Shown piece after piece: positions 45,642-55,207 of a stretch of DNA of 64,000 nucleotides (the first letter of the stretch is position 1; the number at the start of each line of letters is the position of its first letter). The stretch is from Citromicrobium sp. JLT1363 (GTDB lineage: Bacteria > Pseudomonadota > Alphaproteobacteria > Sphingomonadales > Sphingomonadaceae), in NCBI RefSeq assembly GCF_000186705.1, contig NZ_AEUE01000001.1, forward strand, positions 62,001 to 126,000, in the 5' to 3' direction. The notes under the pieces were generated by a model, which was given only the letters and a program-made list of their open reading frames with translations, was not told where the DNA came from and did not search any database. A program made the translations under genes and the position numbers.

Positions 45642-46874
45642 TCAGGACTGATTCGTCGTGAGTCTCAGCATCGCGAGCAGGCCCTTGCGCCCCGCGCCCT
45701 TCTCGCGCCCGGCGGTGCCCGACTTGAGGACCGTGCGCTTGAACAGCGTTGCCCCGATCTTCACGAAGATCGCCACCCACAGCACCTGCCACGCCAGCGC
45801 CGCCAGATGCCACCACAGCACGCCTTCCTTCGCCGCGCGCGCCAGCATCATGTAGGGGCTCGACAGCGGGAAGATCGCCGCGGCGACCTCTATCCACGAA
45901 CCCGTCTGGCCGACCGCGAAATTGGCGAGGAAGAAGATCAGCAGCTGCAGGATGGTGGCAGGCAGGCTGATCGTCTGCACGTCGCGCACGGTCGGCGCCA
46001 TGGAGCCCACGGTGAGGAACACCGATCCGATCAGCAGGTAGGCCATGGCGAAATAGATCACGAACAGCGCGAAGAACAGCGGCCAGCCGACCGCCGGCGG
46101 CGGGATCACGGGCAATGCGCTGGCGCCGAGGAAGACGATCGCGCCGCCCACGCTGCCCCACACCACCAGCCCGACGAGGCTGACGCCCAGCATCGCGAAC
46201 AGCTTGCCCACGAACACCGCATCCATCGGAATGGCAGCGGCCAGGATCTCGATGATCTTGTTGCCCTTCTCCTCCACCAGGTTGGACAGCACCATGCCCG
46301 CCAGCAGCATGGTGAGCAGGAACAGCATGACGATTCCCGCCCGCGCGGTCGCGTCCTGCGCGGTGCGCTGGTTGATGATGCCGGTGTCGGTCGTGTCGAT
46401 CGCGATATCGGCTTCGGGAATCGTGGTGCCCCGCGCCGCGCCGACGAGCAGCGCCGTCTCGCCGCTCCAGCGTTCGATGTCGTCCTTCGGCCCGGTCAGC
46501 AAAGGTTCGTCCAGCGTGCCTGAAAGGACGGCGAAAAGGTTCGAATCCTCGGCTTGCAGCAGCGCCCTGGGGTCTTGCGCATCCGCCGGATCGACCGCCG
46601 CCACCTCCGGCATGCCCACCAGCGGATCGAGCCGCTCCTGCGCATCGAGGATCGCGGCCGTCGCCTCTGCGGGGAGGGCGATGCCCAGCTGCGGATCGTC
46701 CGCGCTGTCGGCCGCCATCGCGCCAACATATCCGCCACCTGCAGAGATCGCGAGGAAGAACAGCGGGCCGATAAGGAACAGCAGGAAGACCTTGCTGAAC
46801 ACGATGGCGGTAAAGTCGCGGCGCGCAATGACGAGCGCGGCCTGCCACAGGGAAAGGCGTGCGGACCTGCTCAT
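45642..46874 (-). CDS. ABC-2 type transporter permease (NatB-like)
   Basis: A 410-residue membrane protein with one N-terminal helix (IVFSKVFLLFLIGPLFFLAI), a large extracytoplasmic domain and five to six C-terminal helices (LLTMLLAGMVLSNLVEEKGNKIIEIL and following). This is the layout of NatB-type ABC-2 permeases, which export sodium or drugs. The start ATG overlaps the ATPase stop (ATGA), so the pair is one transporter. Confidence 0.88.
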   Translation of the reverse strand: MSRSARLSLWQAALVIARRDFTAIVFSKVFLLFLIGPLFFLAISAGGGYVGAMAADSADDPQLGIALPAEATAAILDAQERLDPLVGMPEVAAVDPADAQDPRALLQAEDSNLFAVLSGTLDEPLLTGPKDDIERWSGETALLVGAARGTTIPEADIAIDTTDTGIINQRTAQDATARAGIVMLFLLTMLLAGMVLSNLVEEKGNKIIEILAAAIPMDAVFVGKLFAMLGVSLVGLVVWGSVGGAIVFLGASALPVIPPPAVGWPLFFALFVIYFAMAYLLIGSVFLTVGSMAPTVRDVQTISLPATILQLLIFFLANFAVGQTGSWIEVAAAIFPLSSPYMMLARAAKEGVLWWHLAALAWQVLWVAIFVKIGATLFKRTVLKSGTAGREKGAGRKGLLAMLRLTTNQS

Positions 46875-47875
46875 GCCGAAACCTCCTGCGCGGGTTCGTC
46901 GCTTTGCATGGCCTGCGCCGCGGCTTCGCCCGCGATCGTGACGAAGGCATCGTGCAGCCCGGCGCGCTCGATGGAGAGTGAGCGGATGCCCGCATTGCCT
47001 TCGATCAGGCTGCGCAGCAGAGGCTCGATCCCGCTTTCGGGCAGTTCGAACACCCATGCCGCGCCGTCGCGCGTCGCGCTGGCGGGCAGCGCGCTGCGCC
47101 ATGGGCCGTCATCGTTCTTCGTTTCCAGCCGCACCTGCGGGGGCAGCCGGTCGCGCGCCACCTCGACCGATCCGGCATAGGGCACCTTGCCGCCCGCGAT
47201 GATCGCGACATCGCTGCACAGGCGTTCTGCATGGTGGATCACGTGGGTGGAGAAGATCACCGTGGTGCCATCCTCCGCCAACTGGCGGATCAGCCCTTCC
47301 AGCTTGCCCTGGTTGATCGCGTCGAGGCCCGAAAACGGCTCGTCCAGAATCACCAGATCGGGCTTGTGGACCAGCGTGCCGAGCAGCTGCACGGTCTGCG
47401 CCATGCCCTTGGAGAGTTCCTTGATTTTCTTGTCGACCGCATGGCCCAGACCGTACTGTTCCATCAGTTCCGCGCCGCGCCTGCGGCCTTCGGCCCGGGG
47501 CAGGCCGCGCAGGGAACCCATGAAGGCAATCGCATCGGTCGCCTTCATGGCGGGGTAGAGCCCGCGTTCCTCCGGCAGGTAGCCGATCCGGCGGGCGATG
47601 CGCTGCGGGCGGTCCTCACCGAAGATGCGTCGCACGCCTTCGTCCGGGTCGATAATGCCCAGGATCATGCGCAGCGTGGTGGTCTTGCCCGCGCCGTTGG
47701 GGCCCAGGATGCCGTAGATCGCACCGCGCGGCACGGTAATGTCCACCCCCCTCACCGCCAGCGTATCGCCGAAACGCTTCACGAGGCCGCGCGCCTCGAT
47801 CGCCAGTTCGGTGGAAGTGTCGGGTTTCACGCCCGATTTGTCGCCATGCGGCGCTTGGTCTAGCACGTCGCTCAT
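46871..47875 (-). CDS. ABC transporter ATP-binding protein (NatA-like)
   Basis: A 334-residue ATPase. Walker A is GPNGAGKTTTLRM, the signature is LSKGMAQTVQLLG (a variant of LSGGQ), and Walker B is LVILDEPFSGLD with the switch His in STHVIHHAE. The C-terminal extension (about 245–334) is typical of ABC-2 exporters. The start MSDVLDQ at 47875 is used; longer frames run into the divergent queG gene. Works with the permease downstream. Confidence 0.93.
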   Translation of the reverse strand: MSDVLDQAPHGDKSGVKPDTSTELAIEARGLVKRFGDTLAVRGVDITVPRGAIYGILGPNGAGKTTTLRMILGIIDPDEGVRRIFGEDRPQRIARRIGYLPEERGLYPAMKATDAIAFMGSLRGLPRAEGRRRGAELMEQYGLGHAVDKKIKELSKGMAQTVQLLGTLVHKPDLVILDEPFSGLDAINQGKLEGLIRQLAEDGTTVIFSTHVIHHAERLCSDVAIIAGGKVPYAGSVEVARDRLPPQVRLETKNDDGPWRSALPASATRDGAAWVFELPESGIEPLLRSLIEGNAGIRSLSIERAGLHDAFVTIAGEAAAQAMQSDEPAQEVSA

Positions 47876-47920
47876 GGGTGCGGACCGTGCCCGCGCGTGC
47901 GCCAAGGAGCAAGCCCGAGC

Positions 47921-49018
47921 ATGAGCGATGCGGGTATTATCGACCAACTGCAAAGCGACCTCGCCAAACGGGCGGGCGAGTTGGGCTTTGCGAGCGTGGG
48001 CTTTGCCGACGCGGCCGACGATCCGCGCATGGCGCAGCGGCTGTCTGCATGGCTGGAGGCAGGATACAACGGCACGATGGGCTGGATGGAGCGCGAGCCT
48101 GCAGTGCGCAGCGGCCCGCAATCCATGTGGCCCGAGGCGCGCAGCGTGATCGCCCTGGGTGCGAACTATGCTCCGGCGCACGATCCGCTGGAGGCCGCCG
48201 AGCCTGCCGAGCGCGCGCGCATATCGGTCTATGCGCAGGGCGAGGATTATCACGACAAGCTGAAGAAGGCGCTCAAGAGCCTCGCCCGCTGGCTGGTCGC
48301 GGAGGCGCAGGCGCGCGGGCTGGGGGAGAGCCGCCTCAAGCTGTTCGTGGATACAGCACCGGTGATGGAGAAACCGCTGGCGGAGCGCGCGGGGCTGGGC
48401 TGGCAGGGCAAGCACACCAATCTGGTCAGCATGGAGCATGGCAGCTGGCTGTTCCTCGGCGCAGTCTACACCACGATCCCCTTCGTCCCAGACGGCCCGC
48501 ACGAGGACCGCTGCGGATCGTGCCGTGCCTGCCAGGATGCCTGCCCCACCAACGCCTTTCCGCAGGCCTACCGGCTCGATGCGCGGCGCTGCATTTCCTA
48601 CCTGACGATCGAGCATGACGGGCCGATTCCGCACGAGTTTCGCGAAGCCATCGGCAACCGCATCTATGGCTGCGACGATTGCCTGGCGGTGTGCCCGTGG
48701 AACAAGTTTGCGAAAAGCGCCGCCACCAACCGCGCCTTCCTGCCGCGTGCCGAGCTGGCCCGGCCCCGCCTGGCGGACTTCCTGCAACTGGACGATGCGG
48801 GATTTCGCAAGTTGTTCAGCAAGTCGCCGATCAAGCGGATCGGGCGCGACAAGTTTGTGCGCAATTGCCTGATCGCGGCGGGCAACAGTGGCGATGCGGC
48901 GCTGATGGCGCAGGTCGAGCCGCTGCTGGACGATCCCGATCCGGTGGTGGCGGAGGCGGCCGAGTGGGCGCAGCGAAGGCTCTCGCCAGCCCCATCTTCA
49001 ACGTCGCCCCGGACCTGA
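47921..49018 (+). CDS. queG: Epoxyqueuosine reductase
   Basis: A 365-residue iron-sulfur, cobalamin-dependent enzyme that makes queuosine in tRNA. Two 4Fe-4S motifs are visible: CGSCRACQDACPTNAF and YGCDDCLAVCPWNKF. VDTAPVMEKPLAERAGLGWQGKHT is the conserved active-site stretch. AAGGAG lies 11 bases before the ATG at 47921. The last residues, SSTSPRT, come from a palindromic repeat that also provides the stop, so the natural C-terminus may have been altered by repeat insertion. Confidence 0.95.
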   Translation: MSDAGIIDQLQSDLAKRAGELGFASVGFADAADDPRMAQRLSAWLEAGYNGTMGWMEREPAVRSGPQSMWPEARSVIALGANYAPAHDPLEAAEPAERARISVYAQGEDYHDKLKKALKSLARWLVAEAQARGLGESRLKLFVDTAPVMEKPLAERAGLGWQGKHTNLVSMEHGSWLFLGAVYTTIPFVPDGPHEDRCGSCRACQDACPTNAFPQAYRLDARRCISYLTIEHDGPIPHEFREAIGNRIYGCDDCLAVCPWNKFAKSAATNRAFLPRAELARPRLADFLQLDDAGFRKLFSKSPIKRIGRDKFVRNCLIAAGNSGDAALMAQVEPLLDDPDPVVAEAAEWAQRRLSPAPSSTSPRT

Positions 49019-49070
49019 TCCGGGGCAGGGTGTCTTCGAACGAGGCGCCGGAACGAAGCTGGACCCGGGA
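49003..49070. repeat. REP-like palindromic repeat, copy 2
   Basis: CCCCGGA-CCTGA-TCCGGGG (49,007–49,025), one base different from copy 1. About 30 bases further on, GAAGCTGGACCCGGG (49,055–49,069) is the inverted form of the flank of copy 1. The unit thus has two outward arms, as in REP doublets. Confidence 0.75.
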
Positions 49071-49106
49071 GCTAGTCGGGGGCGACGAGTTTCCTTGTGG
49101 TCGACG

Positions 49107-50336
49107 CTAAAGCAAACTCTTCAGCGCAACCTCGGGATCGGCCAGCGCATCGCGGTCGGGCTCGCTCTGCGCCTCGATCAGCCTGCGCCCCTGCGCATAG
49201 TCGCGCGTTGCGTTGACGCAATCGACCGCGGCCACGCGTCCGTCGCGCAGGTACACGACCGAAAAGCTGCGGCTGTCCGGATCGCCGCGCAGGATCGCCT
49301 CGTCATCCTCGGATGAAAAGCCGACCGTCTGCAGGCGCAGATCGTACTGGTTGGACCAGAACCAGGGAATCGTATCGTAGGGTACGCGTTCGCCAGTCAG
49401 GTGCTTGGCGACGGTGGTGGCCATGTCGGTCGCGTTCTGGACCGATTCCAGCCGGATCACCTTGTTTTGCGCATAGGCATTGGCATGCGCCGCGCAGTCT
49501 CCGATGGCGTAGGTATCGTCGAGGCTGGTCCGGCAGAATTCGTCCACGTCCACGCCGTTGGTGCCCGCCGCCCCGGCGGAGAGCAGCGGGCCGACCGCTG
49601 GGACGATCCCGATGCCCGCGATCACCAGATCCGCCTCGATCTCGCCGCCGTCCGCCAGCGCGACCGCGCGTACCCGGCCCTGATCGTCGCCCCGCAGCGC
49701 TTCGACCTCGTGACCCAGCAGCAGGTCGACACCCTGCCGCCGGTGCTCAGCCTCGTAGAATTCGGAGAGCTCCGCCCCGGCCACGCGGCTCAGCACGCGG
49801 TCCTCACGCTCTATCACCGTGACGGGCAGGCCCATCGTGCGGAACACCGCCGCTGCCTCCAGCCCGATATAGCCACCGCCGATCACCGCGACCTGCCTCA
49901 CGCCGCCGTCCAGCTGCGCGCGGATGCGGTCCACATCGCCGCGCGTGCGGATCGAGTGCACGCCATCGAGATCCGCACCCTCGCACGGCAGGCGCCGCGG
50001 GTCGCCGCCCGCCGCCCAGATCAGCGTGTGGTAGTCCAGCCGGCTGCCGTCGCTCAGTTCCACGCTGCGCAGTTGCGGCGCGATGGAGACGACCGCACAG
50101 CGTGTGCGGATGTCCACCGACCGGTCGGCCCAGTATTTCTCGGGCCGGATCAGCATCTTCTCGAAGGGGCGCGTGCCCGCCAGATAATCCTTCGACAGCG
50201 GCGGCCGCTCGTAGGGCAGCCAGGCCTCGCGCGCGATCATGACGATGCGCCCTTCGAACCCGCGCTGGCGCAGCGCGAGCGCGGCCTGCGCGCCGCCGTG
50301 CCCCCCGCCCACGATCAGAACGTCGGCAAAGCTCAT
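49107..50336 (-). CDS. Ferredoxin reductase-type FAD-dependent oxidoreductase
   Basis: A 409-residue flavoprotein. The FAD motif VLIVGGGHGGAQAALALRQ is at the start, PYERPPLSKDYLAG is a hallmark of putidaredoxin-reductase-like enzymes, the NAD motif VAVIGGGYIGLEAAAVF is near 147, and YAIGDCAAH near 270 is the third signature. WFWSNQYDLRLQTVG is also typical. Such enzymes pass electrons from NADH to a ferredoxin serving a P450, and a CYP153-like P450 is about 4 kb away; the link is plausible but not shown. Confidence 0.92.
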   Translation of the reverse strand: MSFADVLIVGGGHGGAQAALALRQRGFEGRIVMIAREAWLPYERPPLSKDYLAGTRPFEKMLIRPEKYWADRSVDIRTRCAVVSIAPQLRSVELSDGSRLDYHTLIWAAGGDPRRLPCEGADLDGVHSIRTRGDVDRIRAQLDGGVRQVAVIGGGYIGLEAAAVFRTMGLPVTVIEREDRVLSRVAGAELSEFYEAEHRRQGVDLLLGHEVEALRGDDQGRVRAVALADGGEIEADLVIAGIGIVPAVGPLLSAGAAGTNGVDVDEFCRTSLDDTYAIGDCAAHANAYAQNKVIRLESVQNATDMATTVAKHLTGERVPYDTIPWFWSNQYDLRLQTVGFSSEDDEAILRGDPDSRSFSVVYLRDGRVAAVDCVNATRDYAQGRRLIEAQSEPDRDALADPEVALKSLL

Positions 50337-50376
50337 CGAACATAACTCCCGCTGGCTGGAATTGTCGGAATCGCGA

Positions 50377-53300
50377 TCACCGGCCCAGCAGGTTGCGCGC
50401 CTGACTGGCGACCTGCGCCAGCGTGGCGGGCGTGACGGGGTTCTGTGCCTGAGCCCGGCGGACCATGCCGCGGAACTGCTTCACCGCAGGCTCGTGCGCT
50501 TCGATCCAGGTCTCGACCAGCACGCAGGGCTCTGCCGAAGCACTGCTCTGCTCGCACACGCGGTGCAGGAATTCGAGCCGCATCTGCTGGAAGTCGCGCG
50601 CCAGCCCGGCGACCAGCAGGCGGTCCCACACGTCCGACGGAGACATCAGCGCGGCGGTACCCTGCGCCCAGTCGATCCCCAGTTCGGCCCCCAGCTGGGT
50701 GAAGGCCTTGGCCATCATCCGCGGTTCTATGTCGAGGTCGCTGGCCAGGTTGGCAATGCCGATCGCCCCGTCGAGATCGAACAGGTGCGCCACCTGCGAA
50801 GCGATTTCTTCGGTCGCGCCGCTCTTGGCGAATTCGGCGCGCATCCTGGCGGAACGCTGGCGCGATTCGGCCGCCAGCAGATCGGCCGTGTCTTCCTTGA
50901 GGACATCGAGCGATGGGCGCAGATCGGCCACGATCTCGCTGGGCGAGGCGGAGCCGCACACGCGCAGCGCATCGGCCATCTGGATGCGCATCGCGGTCGC
51001 CACGCGGTCGAACAGCGTCAGCCGGATATCCTCGGGCATGTCGCTTTCGTCCAGCGCGTCCCAGATCTTCTGCACGTCGAGCAGCCGGTCGGCGGTGACG
51101 AAGGCGCTGGCGATCTGGTTGAGGCCGACGCCTTCCTCCTCCGCCAGTTCGAACGGGAGGACCATGCCCATCCGGTTGACGATCCGGTTGGCGAGATCGG
51201 TCGCGATGATCTCTCCGCGCAGGCGGTGCTGCCGGATCTGTTCGGGGAACTTCTCGCGCAGGGGCGCCGGGAAGTACGAGAACAGCGCGCTTTCCAGCAG
51301 GGGATCGCGCGTAAGACCGCCCGCCTCGATGGCATCCTGCAAGGTCAGCTTGCTGCTGGAGAGAAGCACCGCGAGTTCGGGCCGGGTCAGCCCGATTCCC
51401 TCGCCCGCTCGGCGAGTGAAGGTCTCGTTATCGGCGATGCCTTCGGTCCGCCGGTCGAGCATGCCCGCTTCTTCCAGCGTCTCGATCAGGCGGATGGCCG
51501 ATGCGGTGGCCGCGTCGCCGCGCTGCTGCGCGATCGAGATCGCGAGTGCCTGCAGCCGGTTGTCTTCCAGCACGATGGCCGCGACATCCTCTGTCATCTC
51601 GGCGAGCAGGGCGTTGCGTTCTTCCTCGGTCAGTGCGTCGGCCCGGCGGGCGGCGGCCAGCGCGATCTTGATGTTGACCTCGTTGTCCGAGCAGTCGACC
51701 CCGGCCGAATTGTCGATGAAGTCGGTGTTCAGACGGCCGCCGGCCCCGCCGTTTCCTTTCAGCGCATATTCGATGCGGCCCGCCTGGGTCATGCCCAGGT
51801 TCGCGCCTTCGCCGATCACCTTCACGCGCAGGTCTTCGCCGTTCACGCGCAGCGCGTCGTTGGACGGGTCGCCGACCTGGATGTTGTTCTCCCGCTCGGC
51901 CTTCACATAGGTGCCGATGCCGCCGAACCACAGCAGGTCGGCGGGGGCCCTGAGGATGATGGAGATCAGCGTTTCGGGATCGACCTCGGTCTCATCGGTG
52001 CCGAGTGCCTTGCGCGCCTCTTCGGACAGGGAAATCGACTTCTCGGTGCGGGGGAACACGCCGCCGCCCCTGGAGATCAGGCCCTTGTCGTAATCGTCCC
52101 AGCTCGACCGGGGCAGATCGAACAGGCGCTTGCGCTCGTCCCAGCTCTTCGCCGGATCGGGATCGGGATCGATGAAGATGTGGCGGTGGTCGAACGCGGC
52201 GACCAGGCGGATGGCCTTGGACAGCAGCATGCCGTTGCCGAACACGTCGCCCGACATGTCGCCGCAGCCCACGACCTTGGTCGGCTCGGTCTGCACGTCG
52301 ACGCCCATTTCGCGGAAGTGCCGCTGAACGGAAACCCACGCGCCGCGCGCGGTGATGCCCATTTCCTTGTGGTCGTAGCCGTTGGAGCCTCCGCTGGCGA
52401 AGGCATCGTCGAGCCAGAAATCCTCGCTCTCGGCGATGGCATTGGCGACATCGGAGAAGCTGGCCGTGCCCTTGTCCGCCGCGACCACGAAATAGGGGTC
52501 CGGCTTGTCGAGGATGCGCACGCCGTCGGGGTGCACCACGTTGTCGTCCACGATGTTGTCCGTGATCGACAGCAGGCTGCGGATGAAGACCTGGTAGCTG
52601 GCCTTGCCCTCGGCGAACCAGGCATCGCGGTCGAGCGCGGGATCGGGCAGCTGCTTGGGATAGAAGCCGCCCTTGGCACCCGTCGGCACGATCACCGCGT
52701 TCTTCACGCGCTGCGCCTTCATCAGGCCGAGCACTTCGGTGCGGAAGTCGTCGCGCCGGTCGGACCAGCGCAGCCCGCCGCGCGCAACCGGCCCCGCGCG
52801 CAGGTGAATACCCTCGACCCGGCGCGAATAGACGAAGATTTCGCGGAACGGGATCGGCTTGGGCAGGCCGGGCACCTTCGCGGAATCGAACTTGAACGAC
52901 AGTGCGATGTCGGGGTGGAGCGCGAAGGCGTTGGTACGCAGCATCGCCTCGATCACGCTGCGGTAGAGGCGCAGCAGCCGGTCGTCGTTGATTGCGGCGA
53001 CCTGCTGCAGGCCGTTCTTGATCGCGTCCTGCGCGTCCTTCTCCGCCCGGTTGCGGTCGCCTTCGAACGCGGGATCGTGCCGCGCGACGAACAGCGCGAC
53101 CAGCGCGCGGGTGATCGCGGGCGCATTGGCCAGCGCATCGACCACGGTGTAGATGGTGAAGCCCATGCCCGTCTGGCGCAGGTAGCGATAGATCGCGCGC
53201 AGCCATTCCGCCTCGCGGGCACCCAGGCCCACCGCGATTACCAGCCGGTTGAAGGGATCGTCCTCCGCCAGGCCGTTGAGCACCCGCGCAATCGCATCCT

Positions 53301-55101
53301 CGATCGCAGGCGCGCGGTCGAGCAGGTCCTCCGGATCGATCCGGGGCCCCAGATCGCACTGGAAATCGTGGATCGTGCCGAGAGAGCCCTGAGCGAGAAG
53401 CGTGGGCACTTCGCTGATCGACTTGAGGCCGAAATTCTCGAGCGCGGGCACGGCTTCGGAAAGCGGCAGGGTGCCTTCGTTCTGGTAGATCTTCAGCCGC
53501 AGGTTGGCGCCGTGTTCGCCCGGGCTGCGGCGCAGGCGGACCCCGCGCGCGTGCAGATCGGCATCGCCCTCGCCGGCATGGCTCGCCAGTTCACGCATGC
53601 GCATGATGTCGAGCGCGGCTTCCTCCGCACCGCTCGCGGCGCGATAGAAGGGCGGGAAATTGTCGGCATAGCGGCGCGCCAGCGACGCGGCGAGGTCCGC
53701 ATCGACATGCGCGCGCAGTTCTGTCTCGACTGCCTCGGCCCAGACCCGCAGCATTTCCTGCAGGCGGGTCTCCAGGTCCTCTTCGTGATACCGGGTGCTG
53801 CTTTCCCTGAAGTCCAGCACGAAGCGCAGCAGCGCCAGATTGCCGCCTTCGATCTCGAGGCTCCAGTCGAGCAGTGTGGAGCCGGTCTGTTCTTCCAGCA
53901 GCGCCTGAATCTGCTGGCGCACCTGGGTCGACATCGAGTCGCGCGGCAGCCACACGAAGGCGAACAGGTGCCGGGCGAGCGGCGCCTCGACCAGCGCGAG
54001 GCGCGGGCGGGGCCGGTCGGTCAGGCTCATGGTGATGCTGGCCACCCGGCGCACGTCCTCGTCGCGGAAGCCGATCAGCAGATCGTGCGGCAGCGAGGTG
54101 AGCGCGTGGACCAGCGCCTTGCCGGCATGGCCGTTCGGATCGAAATCCAGCGCGTCCATCATCTCGGCGAGCTGGCGCCGCAGGCGCGGCACGGCATGCG
54201 GATCGGTGGAGAGCGCGGCGCTGGTCCAGATACCGGCGTGGATCGAGACCGCGACCGTTTCGCCGCCCTCGCGGATGGGGATCAGGAACAGGTCCAGCGG
54301 CACGCGCCGGTGAACGTTGGAAACCCGGTTCGCCTTGACGATCAGCGGCATGCGCGCATCGGCATTGGCGGGATCGTCGAACCACGCGAAGGCCCGATCG
54401 TAGGATGCGTCGGCAAGGATCTGGCGCGCGCTCGCCCGGCAGATGCCCAGTGCGCTGTCCTCGCGCCCGTCGCGGTGGCGCACCAGATGGCCGAGCTGGG
54501 TCAGCATGCCGCCGCTCAGCCATTCGAGCAGGCCCGCGCCTTCCTTGTCGTCCAGCTTCTGCGCATCCTGCTGCATGGCCTTGCGCATCGCGGCCCAGTC
54601 TTCGACCGAGGCGCGCACATCGGCGAGCGTGGTGCGCAGCTGCTGCGCGAGCTCTTCGCGCGCGTCGGGCTCGGCATGGTCCGTTTCGAGGTAGATCATC
54701 GACTCGCGCGGCGTGTCGCTGGCCTTGCCGGGCAGGTCCTGCAGCACGCCGTGCGCATCGCGCTGCACGTGCAGCACCGGGTGGACCAGACGGTCTATCG
54801 AAAGCCCGAACTCGGCCACCTGGGCGGAGACCGAATCGACCAGGAAGGGCATGTCATCGTTGACGATGGCGATGCGCAGCTTGCGCTTGCCCTCGCCCCC
54901 GTCCGCCATCGCGACAGCGGGCTCGCCCTGCGTGCGGGACGAAGCGGTGTCCAGAACCAGCTCGGCAGCCGTGTCGAGATTGGCGTCGTCGAAGGGCTGG
55001 TCCACCGGCAGCAGCGATTCGCGCATCCGATCGGTCAGCCGGGTCAGCAATTCGGCTTTGGACTGCGTATCGTGGCCTGCCATTGCGATGTTGTCTCCCA
55101 A
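50377..55101 (-). CDS. gdhZ: Large NAD-specific glutamate dehydrogenase
   Basis: A 1574-residue enzyme of the 180-kDa class, converting glutamate to 2-oxoglutarate and ammonia with NAD. The long N-terminal half (to about 690) holds ACT-like regulatory repeats; the catalytic core follows with GLRWSDRRDDFRTEVLGLMKAQ, KNAVIVPTGAKGGFYPKQ, DPYFVVAADKGTASFSD and VGCGDMSGDVFGNGML. A helical C-terminal domain completes it. Size and motifs match full-length members. It serves glutamate catabolism and nitrogen balance. The 1647-residue frame on the opposite strand across it is an artefact of GC-rich codon use. Confidence 0.96.
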   Translation of the reverse strand: MGDNIAMAGHDTQSKAELLTRLTDRMRESLLPVDQPFDDANLDTAAELVLDTASSRTQGEPAVAMADGGEGKRKLRIAIVNDDMPFLVDSVSAQVAEFGLSIDRLVHPVLHVQRDAHGVLQDLPGKASDTPRESMIYLETDHAEPDAREELAQQLRTTLADVRASVEDWAAMRKAMQQDAQKLDDKEGAGLLEWLSGGMLTQLGHLVRHRDGREDSALGICRASARQILADASYDRAFAWFDDPANADARMPLIVKANRVSNVHRRVPLDLFLIPIREGGETVAVSIHAGIWTSAALSTDPHAVPRLRRQLAEMMDALDFDPNGHAGKALVHALTSLPHDLLIGFRDEDVRRVASITMSLTDRPRPRLALVEAPLARHLFAFVWLPRDSMSTQVRQQIQALLEEQTGSTLLDWSLEIEGGNLALLRFVLDFRESSTRYHEEDLETRLQEMLRVWAEAVETELRAHVDADLAASLARRYADNFPPFYRAASGAEEAALDIMRMRELASHAGEGDADLHARGVRLRRSPGEHGANLRLKIYQNEGTLPLSEAVPALENFGLKSISEVPTLLAQGSLGTIHDFQCDLGPRIDPEDLLDRAPAIEDAIARVLNGLAEDDPFNRLVIAVGLGAREAEWLRAIYRYLRQTGMGFTIYTVVDALANAPAITRALVALFVARHDPAFEGDRNRAEKDAQDAIKNGLQQVAAINDDRLLRLYRSVIEAMLRTNAFALHPDIALSFKFDSAKVPGLPKPIPFREIFVYSRRVEGIHLRAGPVARGGLRWSDRRDDFRTEVLGLMKAQRVKNAVIVPTGAKGGFYPKQLPDPALDRDAWFAEGKASYQVFIRSLLSITDNIVDDNVVHPDGVRILDKPDPYFVVAADKGTASFSDVANAIAESEDFWLDDAFASGGSNGYDHKEMGITARGAWVSVQRHFREMGVDVQTEPTKVVGCGDMSGDVFGNGMLLSKAIRLVAAFDHRHIFIDPDPDPAKSWDERKRLFDLPRSSWDDYDKGLISRGGGVFPRTEKSISLSEEARKALGTDETEVDPETLISIILRAPADLLWFGGIGTYVKAERENNIQVGDPSNDALRVNGEDLRVKVIGEGANLGMTQAGRIEYALKGNGGAGGRLNTDFIDNSAGVDCSDNEVNIKIALAAARRADALTEEERNALLAEMTEDVAAIVLEDNRLQALAISIAQQRGDAATASAIRLIETLEEAGMLDRRTEGIADNETFTRRAGEGIGLTRPELAVLLSSSKLTLQDAIEAGGLTRDPLLESALFSYFPAPLREKFPEQIRQHRLRGEIIATDLANRIVNRMGMVLPFELAEEEGVGLNQIASAFVTADRLLDVQKIWDALDESDMPEDIRLTLFDRVATAMRIQMADALRVCGSASPSEIVADLRPSLDVLKEDTADLLAAESRQRSARMRAEFAKSGATEEIASQVAHLFDLDGAIGIANLASDLDIEPRMMAKAFTQLGAELGIDWAQGTAALMSPSDVWDRLLVAGLARDFQQMRLEFLHRVCEQSSASAEPCVLVETWIEAHEPAVKQFRGMVRRAQAQNPVTPATLAQVASQARNLLGR

Positions 55102-55207
55102 AAGAGGATTATTGTGCCTATCCCCCCTCGCTCCCTGCGGGGGCAGCCCCCCGTGGCAACGTCCTTTATGTCGCGCCGTTAGAAGGTCGCGCGGTCCCCC
55201 GCAAGGA

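Noticed and set aside
44181-46523. Long plus-strand frame (780 codons) opposite the P450 and permease genes
   Set aside because: Antisense artefact; the P450 heme and I-helix motifs on the other strand are decisive.
50239-55182. Open frame of 1647 codons on the plus strand across the glutamate dehydrogenase gene
   Set aside because: It is the antisense frame of gdhZ; GC-rich third positions suppress stops. No motif, no start signal, composition rich in Arg, Gly and His.
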